Below are positions 40,099 to 48,886 of a stretch of 64,000 nt of DNA, in pieces. The notes beneath the pieces are model-generated. The model made no database searches. It was given only the letters and a program-made list of their open reading frames with translations, and was not told the DNA's origin. This DNA comes from Demequina capsici. GTDB taxonomy: Bacteria; Actinomycetota; Actinomycetes; Actinomycetales; Demequinaceae. The stretch lies in the NCBI RefSeq assembly GCF_032102965.1, contig NZ_CP134880.1, positions 1,550,001-1,614,000 on the forward strand, written 5' to 3'. Made by a program: the position numbers and the translations under genes. How positions within the stretch are numbered: the stretch's first letter is position 1; every line of letters begins with the position of its first letter.

Positions 40099-41096
40099 CA
40101 CTCCTCCTCCATCGCGTCCGGAGCGGCCTTCACGGCGTCCCGACGCACCTTGCGCACCTTCTTGTCGGACACCGCGCGTTCGCCGAGGTCCTCAGGCGTC
40201 CATTCCTCGTCGACGGGGTACGAGCCCTTCGCGGGCCGACGATGCCGCAGGGGCGCCTCGACGCCTGGCGCCATGCGCCTGGTCGTCAGCAGGAATCCGG
40301 TGTGGCCGATCATGCGGTGATCGGGTCGCACCGCGAGGCCCTCGAGGTGCCACGTCCGCATCATCGTCTCCCACGCCTGCGGCTCCGTGAACGAGCCGTG
40401 CTCCCGCAGCTCCTCGGCGAGGCGCGACAGCTGCGTGGTGGTGGCCACGTACGCGAGCAGCAGGCCGCCTGGCGCGAGCGCGTCGGCCGCCGCCTCGATG
40501 TTCTCCCACGGGGCGAGCATGTCGAGCACGATCCGGTCGACCGTGCCCCGGTCGGCGACCTCGGCGATCCGATCCGCGAAGTCGCCGATCTCGAGTCGCC
40601 ACGCCGGGTGCTGCCCGCCGAAGAACGACTCGACGTTGGCGCGGGCGATGTCCGCGAAGTCCTCGCGGCGCTCGATCGAGATCAGCGACCCGTGGTCGCC
40701 CACGGCGCGCAGCAGCGACATCGTGAGGGCCCCGGAGCCGACGCCGGCCTCGACCACGCGCGCACCGGGGTAGATGTCGGCGTACTGGATGATCTGCCCC
40801 GCGTCCTTCGGGTAGATCACCGCGGCGCCACGGGGCATGGAGAGCACGAAGTCGCTGAGCAGCGGGCGCAGCGCCAGGTAGGCGGTGCCTGCGCTCGTCG
40901 TGACCACGGTGCCCTCCGGCTGACCGATGAGGTCGTCGTGCGCGAAGTGGCCGCGATGCGTGTGGAAGACCTTGCCCGTGCCCAGGATGATCGTGTGGTG
41001 CCGACCCTTGGGGTCGGTGAGCTGCACACGGTCGCCGTCGCGCAGCGGGCCCCGGCGCTCGGGCGCGCCGACGGGTTCTGAGGTCTCTGGGTTCAT
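40098..41096 (-). CDS. trmI: tRNA (adenine-58-N1)-methyltransferase
   Basis: It methylates N1 of A58 in the T-loop of tRNAs, using S-adenosylmethionine. The 332-aa protein has an N-terminal beta-rich domain (about 15-95) and a Rossmann methylase domain with motif I VVEAGVGSGALTMSLL (about 113-128). SIERREDFA and DRIVLDMLAPWE follow. The C-terminal tail of about 50 residues is rich in Lys, Arg, Asp and Glu. TAGGAT stands 6 nt before the ATG, so trmI heads a leaderless message that probably runs through arc, dop, pup and pafA. Confidence 0.95.
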   Translation of the reverse strand: MNPETSEPVGAPERRGPLRDGDRVQLTDPKGRHHTIILGTGKVFHTHRGHFAHDDLIGQPEGTVVTTSAGTAYLALRPLLSDFVLSMPRGAAVIYPKDAGQIIQYADIYPGARVVEAGVGSGALTMSLLRAVGDHGSLISIERREDFADIARANVESFFGGQHPAWRLEIGDFADRIAEVADRGTVDRIVLDMLAPWENIEAAADALAPGGLLLAYVATTTQLSRLAEELREHGSFTEPQAWETMMRTWHLEGLAVRPDHRMIGHTGFLLTTRRMAPGVEAPLRHRRPAKGSYPVDEEWTPEDLGERAVSDKKVRKVRRDAVKAAPDAMEEE

Positions 41097-41102
41097 GCGC
41101 CA

Positions 41103-41108
41103 ATCCTA
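41103..41108 (-). promoter_or_regulatory. -10 element of a leaderless promoter for trmI and the Pup genes
   Basis: TAGGAT ends 6 nt before the trmI ATG. It lies in the 19-nt gap after the M50 protease gene. Confidence 0.5.
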
Positions 41109-41115
41109 GGGGCCG

Positions 41116-42225
41116 CTAGCGGAGCGCGTTCATGGCATCGAGGAGCCGCAGCACGCCGACAGGCTCCCCTTCCCGCACGACGACCCACGCGTCGGTGCGG
41201 CCCCACCACTCCCGGAGCTCCCCCACGAGCTCCTCGGCGTCGCTGCGGGCGTCCACGACGGCTCCTCTCGGAAGGGGCATGGTCACCGCCTGGAGGCCCG
41301 TCGTGGCGCGTCTGTCCTCGGGGACCGTGAGCGCGACGTCGAGCCCGAAGCGCCCTGCGGCTGCTCCATCCGCCGCGAGCACGACGACCTCTGTCGCGCC
41401 GCAGGACTGCGCGGCGGCGATCGCGTCGGCCACCGTCACGTCGTACCTCACCGGCACGGCGAGGCTCATCAGGCTCGTCGCGGACAGCCCGGCACGACGC
41501 CCCACGGTCTGGGAGTGCTTGAGCGCGGCGGACGCGGACGGCCACAGGATGCTGAAGAGCAGCACCGCCCACATGATGGAGAACAGATCCGGCTGCCCCC
41601 CGTTGACGAGCGGCTGCCCGACGACCCACACCACGACGCCCACGGCGACCACGCGCCCGCCCCAGGCGGCCACGAGCATTCCCGTGTGCCTGCGCCCCGT
41701 GACGGCCCAGACGAGCGATTCGAGCGCGCGACCACCGTCCATCGGGATGCCGGGGAGGATGTTGAAGGCCGCGAGAAGCAGGTTCGAGTACCCGGCCCAG
41801 GACAGGATCCGCCCAGGGAGCCCGTCGAGCACATGCGCCGAGCTGAGCGCGAGGATGGCCAGCCCAAGCAGCAGGTTGGCGGCGGGACCGGCCACCGCCG
41901 TGACGCCTGCCACGCGGGGTGTCAGCTCCCGCGCGTCGAACGACGTGTGGCCTCCCCACAGCGTCAGCACGATCTCGTCGACGCGTCGCCCGAAGGCGCG
42001 CGCGGTCAGGGCGTGAGCGGCCTCGTGCAGGAACACCGAGACGAAGAGGATCACGGCGAGCGAGAGCCCGAGGACGAAGGTGGCTCCGGTGATGTCGCCG
42101 GATCCCGAGGCGAAGAGGAAGGCGAGCACCACCAGCATCAGCACTGTGGACGGCTGCACGATGATCCGCGCACCGACGAGGGTTCCGACGGAGAGGCCCT
42201 TGGTGGGGCGGGGCTGGGACGACAT
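41116..42225 (-). CDS. Site-2-protease-type (M50) membrane metalloprotease
   Basis: The 369-aa protein is a polytopic zinc protease that cuts within or near the membrane. HEAAH (about 66-70, HExxH) and NILPGIPMDGGRALES (about 157-172) supply the zinc ligands and Asp. About six membrane segments are present. The C-terminal 130 residues look like a pair of degenerate CBS domains, which often bind nucleotides. It lacks a PDZ domain. This type is a regular neighbour of trmI and arc in actinobacteria; its substrate is not known to me. The start is leaderless and divergent from the RecB-like gene. Confidence 0.9.
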   Translation of the reverse strand: MSSQPRPTKGLSVGTLVGARIIVQPSTVLMLVVLAFLFASGSGDITGATFVLGLSLAVILFVSVFLHEAAHALTARAFGRRVDEIVLTLWGGHTSFDARELTPRVAGVTAVAGPAANLLLGLAILALSSAHVLDGLPGRILSWAGYSNLLLAAFNILPGIPMDGGRALESLVWAVTGRRHTGMLVAAWGGRVVAVGVVVWVVGQPLVNGGQPDLFSIMWAVLLFSILWPSASAALKHSQTVGRRAGLSATSLMSLAVPVRYDVTVADAIAAAQSCGATEVVVLAADGAAAGRFGLDVALTVPEDRRATTGLQAVTMPLPRGAVVDARSDAEELVGELREWWGRTDAWVVVREGEPVGVLRLLDAMNALR

Positions 42226-42231
42226 GGGTCA

Positions 42232-42237
42232 ACGGTA
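42232..42237 (-). promoter_or_regulatory. -10 element of a leaderless promoter for the M50 protease
   Basis: TACCGT ends 6 nt before the ATG at 42225, with no ribosome binding site. Confidence 0.5.
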
Positions 42238-42286
42238 AGCGCTCGAAACGCTCACGCCCGCACGCCGGGGTGTCGGACGGTCCGCG

Positions 42287-42292
42287 TAGGGT
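42287..42292 (+). promoter_or_regulatory. -10 element of a leaderless promoter for the RecB-like nuclease
   Basis: TAGGGT ends 6 nt before the ATG at 42299, with no ribosome binding site. It is the divergent counterpart of the M50 promoter 50 bp away. Confidence 0.5.
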
Positions 42293-42298
42293 GGCGGC

Positions 42299-43120
42299 AT
42301 GCCTCGACCCCCTGCCCTGTCGCCCTCGCGGGCGAGCGACTTCCGCCAGTGCCCGCTGATGTTCCGCCTGCGGACGATCGACAGGATCCCGGAGCCTCCC
42401 TCCGCGGCCGCGACGCTCGGCACGCTCGTGCACGCGGTGCTCGAGGACCTGTTCGAGCTCCCCGCGTCAGAGCGCACGGAGACGGCCGCGCTGGGCGCCG
42501 TCGCGCCACGCTGGCAGCGCATGCTTGAGCGTGATCCCGCGCTGGCCGACCTCCACGAGAACGATGCCGCGCTCGCCTCCTGGCTCGAGGACGCGAGGGG
42601 ACGCCTGCGCACGTACTTCACCATGGAGAACCCCACCCGGCTCGAGCCTTCCGGCCGGGAGCAGTTCGTCGAGCTCCAGCTGCCGGACGGTCCGCTGCTG
42701 CGAGGCATCATCGACCGGGTCGAGACGGCGCCGGACGGCTCGGTACGGCTGTCGGACTACAAGACCGGCAAGACCCCGCACCCGCGGTACGGAACCAAGG
42801 AGCGGTTTCAGATGCGCTTCTACGCGCTGCTGATCGAACGGCTGCAAGGACGGCGGCCGGCGCTGCTGCAGCTGCTGTTCCTCAAGGACGGAGGCACATT
42901 GGTGCTGCGCCCTTCCGATGAGGACATCGCGAACGTCGAATCGGAGATCCGTGATCTATGGCACGAGATCACCGCCTGCGCCCGTGCCGCTGACTTCGCC
43001 CCGCAGAGGAGCCGGCTGTGCGACTGGTGCAGCTTCCAGGCGTGGTGCCCGGAGTTCGGAGGCACTCCCCCGGAGCTCACGGCCGAGCGCGCGATGGGCG
43101 CTCTTGGCATCGGCGTCTAG
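42299..43120 (+). CDS. RecB-family PD-(D/E)XK exonuclease with Fe-S cluster motif
   Basis: The 273-aa protein is a stand-alone nuclease of the RecB/Cas4 type. Active-site motifs are GTLVHAVLE (His), GIIDRVE (Asp), LSDYKTGK (Asp-x-Lys) and QMRFYALLIE. One cysteine near the N-terminus (FRQCPL) and three at the C-terminus (CDWCSFQAWCP) form the pattern that holds a 4Fe-4S cluster in AddB and Cas4. It has no helicase part. The gene is a conserved neighbour of the Pup locus in actinobacteria. It converges on the chemoreceptor gene with 12 nt between stops. Confidence 0.92.
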   Translation: MPRPPALSPSRASDFRQCPLMFRLRTIDRIPEPPSAAATLGTLVHAVLEDLFELPASERTETAALGAVAPRWQRMLERDPALADLHENDAALASWLEDARGRLRTYFTMENPTRLEPSGREQFVELQLPDGPLLRGIIDRVETAPDGSVRLSDYKTGKTPHPRYGTKERFQMRFYALLIERLQGRRPALLQLLFLKDGGTLVLRPSDEDIANVESEIRDLWHEITACARAADFAPQRSRLCDWCSFQAWCPEFGGTPPELTAERAMGALGIGV

Positions 43121-43132
43121 CTCGCAGCCACG

Positions 43133-44707
43133 TCACACCACCGCCGCGGCCCGCAGCCGACGGGACGTGTCGGCGAGAGCCACCGCCGCGACGCTCACCT
43201 CCCGGATGCCAGCCGAGGTGCGCTGAGATGCGTTGGCCACCTCGTCCAGCGCGGACGTGATGGTGCGGCTGCCCTCCGCGACCCGCTCGGTGCTCGACGC
43301 CATCTCCGAAGTCGTGGCGGTCTGCTCCTCGACCGCCCCGGCGATCGTCGACTGGAAGTCCGAGATCTGGCGGATGATCTCTCCGATCCTCGCGATCTCC
43401 TCGGTCGCACGCTCGACCGTCGTCTGGATCCCCAGCACCCGCTCCGAGATCCCACCGGTCGCACGCGCGGTCTCCTGCGCGAGGTCCTTGACCTCGCTCG
43501 CCACCACTGCGAACCCTGCGCCCGCCTCACCTGCCCGGGCCGCCTCGATCGTCGCGTTGAGCGCGAGCAGATTCGTCTGCTCCGCGATGGACGTGATGAC
43601 GCTCACCACGGCGCCGATCTCCTCACTCGACGAGCCCAGGGCCACCACCGTCCGGTTCGTCGCCTCGGATGCCTCGACCGCTTCCGCGGCCATGCGCGCC
43701 ACCTGCTGCGCGTTCTCGGCGATCTCGCGGATCGACGCACCCATCTGATTCGTCGCCGCCGCGATCGTGTCGATCCCCGACGTGACCTCCTGGGCGGAGT
43801 CGAAGACCGCGGCGGTGCGCTCCGCCACGCGGTCCACGTCGGTCGTCATGCCGTCCGAGCTGGCCGCCAGCGTCGTCGCGGAGACGTCGAGCTGCTCGAC
43901 CGCCGCGGTCACGTCCCGCGCCACCGACGCCGCGCGCTCGAGCGTCTCGTTCAACGCGACGGCGAGAAGCTCGAGCTCCGTCCTACGACGCCCTTCCGGC
44001 AGGCGGGTGTCCATGTCACCCGAGGCGAGCACCCCCGTCGCGTCCTCCACGGCGCGCACGATGGAACGCCCCACCAGCCATGCGATGCCTGCGACGAGCA
44101 CCAGGATGCCGAGGCCCCACGCTGCGAGCGCGAGCGACTGGGACCACGCTGCCGCGGCGACATCGTCCACGTAGATGCCAGAGCCGATGACCCATCCCCA
44201 CTCCGGCACGCCCTGGACGAAGGAGATCTTCGGCGCGTCCGTCTCGGTGCCGGGCTTGGGCCACATGTACGACACGAATCCGGAGCCGTCCGCCTGAACC
44301 ACGCGGACGAACTCGACGAAGATGGCGGTCCCGTCGGAGTCGGTGATCCCGCTGACGTCCGTGCCGTCCAGCTCGGGCTTCACGGGGTGCATCAGCATCG
44401 TCGGCGTCTCGTCGTTGATCCAGAAGTACTCGGCGCCGTCGTAGCGAAGGCCGCGCACCGCGTCGAGCGCCGCCTGCTGCGCCTGCTCGGTGGTCAACGT
44501 CCCCGCCTGCGCCTGCGCGACGTACGACCCGACGATCCCTGCAGCGACCTCGACCACGTGCTGGGTGGCCTCCTGCCGTTCGGTCATGATCCGAGTCTTG
44601 AGCGTCATGGCGCCGACGGCGACGAGCGCCACCATGCCGATGGCGATCAGCGCGACGAGAGCGAGTATGCGCGTTTGGATCGTCAGCCTGTGGAGCGTGC
44701 GGGTCAC
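43133..44707 (-). CDS. Methyl-accepting chemotaxis protein with a single Cache domain
   Basis: A membrane receptor that controls the CheA kinase. The 524-aa protein has a first membrane segment (about 12-34) and an extracellular small-Cache domain (about 40-180, with [16 protein letters not shown] and [11 protein letters not shown]). A second segment (about 190-210), HAMP and a cytoplasmic signalling domain with hairpin tip [19 protein letters not shown] follow. Start GTG 44707 has AGAGGA at 7 nt; an ATG at 44740 is possible but lacks a signal. No other chemotaxis or flagellar gene is in the window. Ligands of such Cache domains are small organic acids or amines. Confidence 0.93.
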   Translation of the reverse strand: MTRTLHRLTIQTRILALVALIAIGMVALVAVGAMTLKTRIMTERQEATQHVVEVAAGIVGSYVAQAQAGTLTTEQAQQAALDAVRGLRYDGAEYFWINDETPTMLMHPVKPELDGTDVSGITDSDGTAIFVEFVRVVQADGSGFVSYMWPKPGTETDAPKISFVQGVPEWGWVIGSGIYVDDVAAAAWSQSLALAAWGLGILVLVAGIAWLVGRSIVRAVEDATGVLASGDMDTRLPEGRRRTELELLAVALNETLERAASVARDVTAAVEQLDVSATTLAASSDGMTTDVDRVAERTAAVFDSAQEVTSGIDTIAAATNQMGASIREIAENAQQVARMAAEAVEASEATNRTVVALGSSSEEIGAVVSVITSIAEQTNLLALNATIEAARAGEAGAGFAVVASEVKDLAQETARATGGISERVLGIQTTVERATEEIARIGEIIRQISDFQSTIAGAVEEQTATTSEMASSTERVAEGSRTITSALDEVANASQRTSAGIREVSVAAVALADTSRRLRAAAVV

Positions 44708-44779
44708 GGCGGTTCCTCTCATCGACGGCGACTTGCGCATCTCATCGACCGAAGAGCGAACCGTGTGAGGCTCGCGGTG

Positions 44780-45478
44780 TCAGCTCAGCTCGGCCGCATC
44801 CTCGAGCTCGTCGATCACGACGCCTGCGCGAATGCTGCGCAGCGTGCCAAGGTCCACCCTCTCCAACGACCGGACCCGACTGACGCCGTCGATCTCCTCG
44901 AGGGCGGTGAGCCTGCGCACCGCGAGAGTGTGCGCCCCGGACGCCGCGGCAGACCGGACTCCGGAACGCGAGTCCTCGATCGCGACGCACTCCGTGATGT
45001 CGACGCCGAGGCGGCGCGCGGCGAGCAGGTATGCCTCGGGATCGGGCTTGCCCCGCTCGACCTCGTCGCCCGCGACCACCACCTGGAACGCCTCAGGCAC
45101 GCGGGCCTGGAATGCCTCGGCGAGCCGTGTATAGGACATCGTGACGAGCGCGCACGGGATGCCCGCGGACACCACCTCATCGAGGAGCCGCCGAGCGTCG
45201 TCCTGCCAAGGGACCCGGCGCGTCATGTCGTCGGCGACCGACGCGACGAGGAAGTCGATGATCTGGGTGGGTGCGAGCGCGATTCCCCGAGCCGCGAGGA
45301 TCTGCGCCGAGTCCGGCAGCGACCGCCCGACCAGGCCCAAGCCGTCCTCATCCGTCCACACCACGCCGAAGCGCGTCGCCAACGCCTTCTCGGCGGCGAT
45401 CCAGTACGGCTCTGAGTCGATGAGTGTGCCGTCCATGTCCCACAGGACGGCGGCCGGGTCGGAGTCGTGTGGATTCAC
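44780..45478 (-). CDS. HAD-superfamily phosphatase, beta-phosphoglucomutase-like
   Basis: The 232-aa protein has all four HAD motifs: LWDMDGTLIDSEP (nucleophile Asp near residue 14), VTMS, GKPDPEAY and IEDSRSG. The cap domain lies between motifs I and II. The subgroup contains sugar-phosphate phosphatases and beta-phosphoglucomutases, and the substrate cannot be told. GTG 45478 is chosen over longer frames because TAGACT stands 7 nt upstream. The gene is divergent from the PAC2 gene, and their two -10 elements overlap. Confidence 0.88.
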   Translation of the reverse strand: MNPHDSDPAAVLWDMDGTLIDSEPYWIAAEKALATRFGVVWTDEDGLGLVGRSLPDSAQILAARGIALAPTQIIDFLVASVADDMTRRVPWQDDARRLLDEVVSAGIPCALVTMSYTRLAEAFQARVPEAFQVVVAGDEVERGKPDPEAYLLAARRLGVDITECVAIEDSRSGVRSAAASGAHTLAVRRLTALEEIDGVSRVRSLERVDLGTLRSIRAGVVIDELEDAAELS

Positions 45479-45485
45479 GGACGCC

Positions 45486-45495
45486 AGTCTAGGCT
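45486..45495. promoter_or_regulatory. Overlapping divergent -10 elements of two leaderless promoters
   Basis: Minus strand: TAGACT (45486-45491), 7 nt before the HAD GTG. Plus strand: TAGGCT (45490-45495), 6 nt before the PAC2 ATG. They share two base pairs, so RNA polymerase can occupy only one at a time. Confidence 0.55.
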
Positions 45496-45501
45496 GGCCG
45501 G

Positions 45502-46365
45502 ATGAGCGAGGAGATCGAGGTGCCCCACCTCCCCGAGGACGAGTCAGTGATGATCGCCGCCTTCGAAGGCTGGAACGACGCGGGGGCGGCTGCATCGGCG
45601 GCGTTGGACCATCTTGCGGACATGTGGGATGCGCGGGAGCACGCCGTTCTCGACCCCGAGGACTACCACGACTTCCAGGTGAGCCGCCCTACGCTCACCC
45701 GTCTCGCGTCCGGCGACAAGGTGCTGTCCTGGCCGGGAACCGTCGTGTCATTGGCGCAGGGCGAATGGCGGGGCGACCGTGAGATCGCGCTCGTGCGCGG
45801 CATCGAGCCGTCGATGCGGTGGCGTCAGTTCTGCGACGAGATCCTGGACCACGCGGAGGACCTCGACGTCACGACGCTGATCACGTGCGGAGCGCTGCTC
45901 GTCGACGTCCCCCACACGCGCCCGCTGCCCACCTTCGTGTCCTCGGAGAGCACGACCGCACGAGAGCTGTTCGATCTCGAGCGGTCCGACTACGAGGGCC
46001 CCACTGGCATCCTCGGAGTCCTCGGCCACGAGGCGGAGCTCCGCGGCATCACGGTGATCAGCATGTGGGTGGGAGTGCCGCACTACGTCGCGCATCCGCC
46101 AAGCCCCAAGGGCACGGTCGCGCTCCTGAGCCAGATCGAGCGGTTCATCGGTGCCCCGATCGATCTCGGGGACCTGCCGTACGAGGCGGAGGCCTGGACC
46201 AGGGGCGCCGACGAGCTCATGGAGGAGGACGAGGAGATCGCGCAGCACGTCGAGCGGCTCGAGTCCATGCTCGACGAGGCGAGCCTGCCCGAAGCGTCAG
46301 GGGACGCGATCGCCGCCGAGTTCGAGCGGTTCCTGCGCAGGCGCGACAACGGCCCCGGCAAGTAG
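45502..46365 (+). CDS. PAC2-family protein
   Basis: The 287-aa protein belongs to the PAC2 family, named after an eukaryotic proteasome assembly chaperone and widespread in archaea and actinobacteria. Seen motifs are IAAFEGWNDAG at the N-terminus, LITCGALLVDVPHTRP, EGPTGILGVL and SMWVGVPHYV. The C-terminal about 60 residues are acidic and helical. The bacterial function is unresolved. It is near the Pup genes, but no proteasome genes are visible here, so an assembly role in this cell is doubtful. Confidence 0.88.
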   Translation: MSEEIEVPHLPEDESVMIAAFEGWNDAGAAASAALDHLADMWDAREHAVLDPEDYHDFQVSRPTLTRLASGDKVLSWPGTVVSLAQGEWRGDREIALVRGIEPSMRWRQFCDEILDHAEDLDVTTLITCGALLVDVPHTRPLPTFVSSESTTARELFDLERSDYEGPTGILGVLGHEAELRGITVISMWVGVPHYVAHPPSPKGTVALLSQIERFIGAPIDLGDLPYEAEAWTRGADELMEEDEEIAQHVERLESMLDEASLPEASGDAIAAEFERFLRRRDNGPGK

Positions 46366-46378
46366 TCCCCTCGATCGC

Positions 46379-47239
46379 CTAGATCGCCGCGACCGTCCCC
46401 GTGACGAGCAGCGACACGATCGCGCCTGCGAACAGGATCCGATAGACCACGAACGGCACGAACGAACGGTGCGTCACCAGCCGCAGGAACCACACGATGA
46501 CGCCGTAACCGACCACGAACGCGATGAGCGTCGCGATGGCGGTCGCCGCGAGACCCGGGCCGGAGGCGTCGGTCAGCCCGTCGAAGCTGGTCGTCAGCTC
46601 GAACAGGCCCGAGCCCAGGACCGCGGGGATCGCGAGCAGGAACGAGTAGCGTGCGGCGGCCTCGCGCGTGAGGCCGAGCAGCAGGCCCATCGAGATCGTG
46701 CCGCCTGATCGGGACACTCCAGGGATCAGGGCAAGCGCCTGGGCGAGCCCGAGGGCCACCGCGTCCTTGCCCTTGAGATCGGCGACGTGACGGCGCTTGG
46801 CACCGATCCTGTCGGCCCACAGCAGCACCAAGGCGAACAGGGCCAGCACCGCTGCCGTGATCCACAGGTTCCGCAGCGCGGTCTCGATGGCGTCCTTGAA
46901 GAGCACGCCCAGGACGACCACGGGGATCGAACCGATGATCACCCACCACCCGAGCCTCGCCTCGGGACTGTGGGCGCCCAGGCGAGCCCCACGGTCCTTG
47001 CCGTCGCGGCCTGCCAGCGCCGCCACCCACGCCTTGACGATGGCGACGATGTCCTTCCAGAAGTACACCAGCACCGCAGCCTCGGTGCCGATCTGGATCA
47101 CAGCGGTGAACGCGGCGCCCGGATCCGCGCCGTGCGGCAGCAGCTCCCCGATCACGCGGATGTGTGCGCTCGAGGAGATCGGGAGGAACTCGGTCAGTCC
47201 CTGGATCAGGCCGAGCAGTGCGGCTTCCCACCATGTCAT
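46379..47239 (-). CDS. uppP: Undecaprenyl-diphosphatase (UppP/BacA type)
   Basis: It removes a phosphate from undecaprenyl diphosphate to recycle the lipid carrier for cell-wall synthesis. The 286-aa membrane protein has the two catalytic regions EFLPISSSAH (about 17-26) and PGVSRSGGTI (about 160-169), each with the required Glu, Ser and Arg residues, and about eight membrane segments. ATG 47239 is supported by TAGCCT 7 nt upstream. It converges on the PAC2 gene and is divergent from the aldo/keto reductase. Confidence 0.95.
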   Translation of the reverse strand: MTWWEAALLGLIQGLTEFLPISSSAHIRVIGELLPHGADPGAAFTAVIQIGTEAAVLVYFWKDIVAIVKAWVAALAGRDGKDRGARLGAHSPEARLGWWVIIGSIPVVVLGVLFKDAIETALRNLWITAAVLALFALVLLWADRIGAKRRHVADLKGKDAVALGLAQALALIPGVSRSGGTISMGLLLGLTREAAARYSFLLAIPAVLGSGLFELTTSFDGLTDASGPGLAATAIATLIAFVVGYGVIVWFLRLVTHRSFVPFVVYRILFAGAIVSLLVTGTVAAI

Positions 47240-47246
47240 GTCGGCA

Positions 47247-47252
47247 AGGCTA
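47247..47252 (-). promoter_or_regulatory. -10 element of a leaderless uppP promoter
   Basis: TAGCCT ends 7 nt before ATG 47239; no ribosome binding site. Confidence 0.5.
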
Positions 47253-47293
47253 GCGCCCGCGCGTCGTGTCCCCGGCACGCGTGGGGAGGACGG

Positions 47294-47299
47294 TAGCGT
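47294..47299 (+). promoter_or_regulatory. -10 element of a leaderless promoter for the aldo/keto reductase
   Basis: TAGCGT ends 7 nt before ATG 47307; no ribosome binding site. Confidence 0.5.
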
Positions 47300-47306
47300 C
47301 GTCCGC

Positions 47307-48269
47307 ATGCAGCGCAGGAGGGTCGGCACGAGCGGTCTCGACGTGTCGCGCCTGGGGCTCGGCACCATGACCTGGAGCAGGGACACCTCCGTGGAGGAGG
47401 CAGCGGACCAGCTCGAGATGTTCCTCGATGCAGGAGGCACTCTTCTCGACACGGCGGCGACCTACGCGGACGGAGGATCCGAGTCCCTGATCGGGGCGCT
47501 GATCAAGGGCGCGGTATCGCGATCCGAGGTTCAGATCTGCACCAAGGCAGGCATCCGACGCACCGCTGCCGGCGGCGTCATCGACGCGTCCCGGGACACG
47601 ATGCTCGACACTCTCGACGCGTCGCTGGAGCGGATGGGCACCGATCATGTGGACCTGTGGCTCGTGCACGCCTTCGACGCCGTGACCAGCTCGGATGAGA
47701 CTCTCCACGCATTGGAGATCGCCGTGAACTCGGGGCGAGCCCGCTACGTGGGGGTCTCGAACTATCCCGGCTGGGCGATGGCGCGCATCGCGACGCAGGC
47801 CACGGGCAGGCCTGCGCTGTCCGCCACGCAGATGGAGTACTCGCTGCTGCAGCGCGGGATCGAGCGGGAGGTGCTGCCTGGGGCACGCAGCCTGGGCCTG
47901 GGCGTGCTCGCCTGGTCTCCGCTCGGACGGGGCGTCCTGACGGGGAAGTACAGAGACGCGGTGCCCGCCGACTCCCGCGCCGCTTCCGAGCACCTCGGTG
48001 GCTTCGTGGACCCGTACCTGGGCGATCGCTCACGTTCGGTGGTCGAGGCGTTGGCCACTGCGGCCGATGGCCTGGGGATGTCGGCGCAGGAGGTCGCGCT
48101 CGCGTGGGTGCTGTCACGGGAGTGGATCGCCTCCGCGATCGTCGGCGCGCGCACCGCTCGGCAGCTGGAGCTGTCGCTGCGCGCCGCGGATCTCGAGCTT
48201 CCCGCCGCCATCATCAACGCCCTGGACGAGGTCACGGCACCCGACCTGGGCTACCCGGAGCGCCGGTAG
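47307..48269 (+). CDS. Aldo/keto reductase
   Basis: An NADPH-dependent reductase of carbonyl compounds with a TIM-barrel fold. The 320-aa protein has the catalytic tetrad: Asp and Tyr in LLDTAATYADG, Lys in ICTKAG and His in WLVHAFD. The cofactor loop has the IVGARTARQ pattern near the end. It resembles the YajO/AKR11-12 group of detoxifying or sugar-related reductases; the substrate is open. The ATG is leaderless. The frame runs 170 codons further upstream, but that part is antisense to uppP and not real. Confidence 0.9.
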   Translation: MQRRRVGTSGLDVSRLGLGTMTWSRDTSVEEAADQLEMFLDAGGTLLDTAATYADGGSESLIGALIKGAVSRSEVQICTKAGIRRTAAGGVIDASRDTMLDTLDASLERMGTDHVDLWLVHAFDAVTSSDETLHALEIAVNSGRARYVGVSNYPGWAMARIATQATGRPALSATQMEYSLLQRGIEREVLPGARSLGLGVLAWSPLGRGVLTGKYRDAVPADSRAASEHLGGFVDPYLGDRSRSVVEALATAADGLGMSAQEVALAWVLSREWIASAIVGARTARQLELSLRAADLELPAAIINALDEVTAPDLGYPERR

Positions 48270-48288
48270 AGGGCTCCATGACGACGTC

Positions 48289-48561
48289 TCAGTGGAGTTC
48301 GAACTCCTCGATGTCGTCGTCCAGCTCGTCCTCGTCCTCGACGGCGTGGGCGTCGAGCTCGTCGGAGTCGTCGAGCACCACGGGCAGGGACTCTCCGAAC
48401 TCGTCGTCGAGCGCTGACTCGTACGACTCGAAGGCCTCCGCGAGTGCGTCGTACGCGTCATCGACGGCGACGTCATCCTCGCCACGACGCCCTGCGACGG
48501 CCGTGAGGTGCTCCTCGAATGCGGACATCAGGCGGCGCAGCGCCTCGCGCGACTCGTTCAT
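48289..48561 (-). CDS. Small acidic conserved protein, function unknown
   Basis: The 90-aa protein has a helical N-terminus (MNESREALRRLMSAFEEHLT) and a second half of which roughly half is Asp or Glu, ending DELDDDIEEFELH. No catalytic motif is visible. ATG 48561 is supported by TACCGT 7 nt upstream. I recognise it only as one of the short acidic proteins common in actinobacteria. It is divergent from the next small gene. Confidence 0.7.
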   Translation of the reverse strand: MNESREALRRLMSAFEEHLTAVAGRRGEDDVAVDDAYDALAEAFESYESALDDEFGESLPVVLDDSDELDAHAVEDEDELDDDIEEFELH

Positions 48562-48568
48562 GGTCACG

Positions 48569-48574
48569 ACGGTA
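48569..48574 (-). promoter_or_regulatory. -10 element of a leaderless promoter for the small acidic protein
   Basis: TACCGT ends 7 nt before ATG 48561. Confidence 0.45.
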
Positions 48575-48606
48575 CCCGCGGTTCTGCTGAAATGGGAGGG
48601 ATGAAG

Positions 48607-48861
48607 ATGAACAGGAATCAGCGCGATCATGGTCATGTCGTGTCGCCGACACGGCCGAGGGACGGCGCGCGCTCGCGCCTCGAGTGGCGAGTAGTCGACA
48701 TCCCGCGCGAGGTGTCGAAGGCGGACGCGCGCGCGATGCTCACCGAGCAGGCGGAGTACGGCAAGTGGGAGCTGGCACGCACGCAGCTGTTCATAGGCGG
48801 CCGTCGTCGCGTCTGGCTGAAGCGGAGGACGATGCGCGTCGAGCGCTTCGACGCCGCCTGA
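48607..48861 (+). CDS. DUF5703-type small basic protein
   Basis: The 84-aa protein has the pattern EWRVVDIPREVSKADARAML, then EQAEYGKWELAR and RRVWLKRR, found in a family of about 60 to 90-aa actinobacterial proteins labelled DUF5703. It is basic and has no membrane segment. ATG 48607 has GGGAGG at 7 nt; ATG 48601 would be too close to it. Function unknown. Confidence 0.75.
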   Translation: MNRNQRDHGHVVSPTRPRDGARSRLEWRVVDIPREVSKADARAMLTEQAEYGKWELARTQLFIGGRRRVWLKRRTMRVERFDAA

Positions 48862-48886
48862 TCGCTCCCCCGGGGCGTGGCCGACG

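Noticed and set aside
44708..44740. Longer chemoreceptor start at ATG 44740
   Set aside because: No ribosome binding site or TAnnnT is found there, while GTG 44707 has AGAGGA at 7 nt.
46797..47306. N-terminal extension of the aldo/keto reductase
   Set aside because: It is antisense to uppP, and the true start at 47307 has a leaderless promoter and matches the family length.
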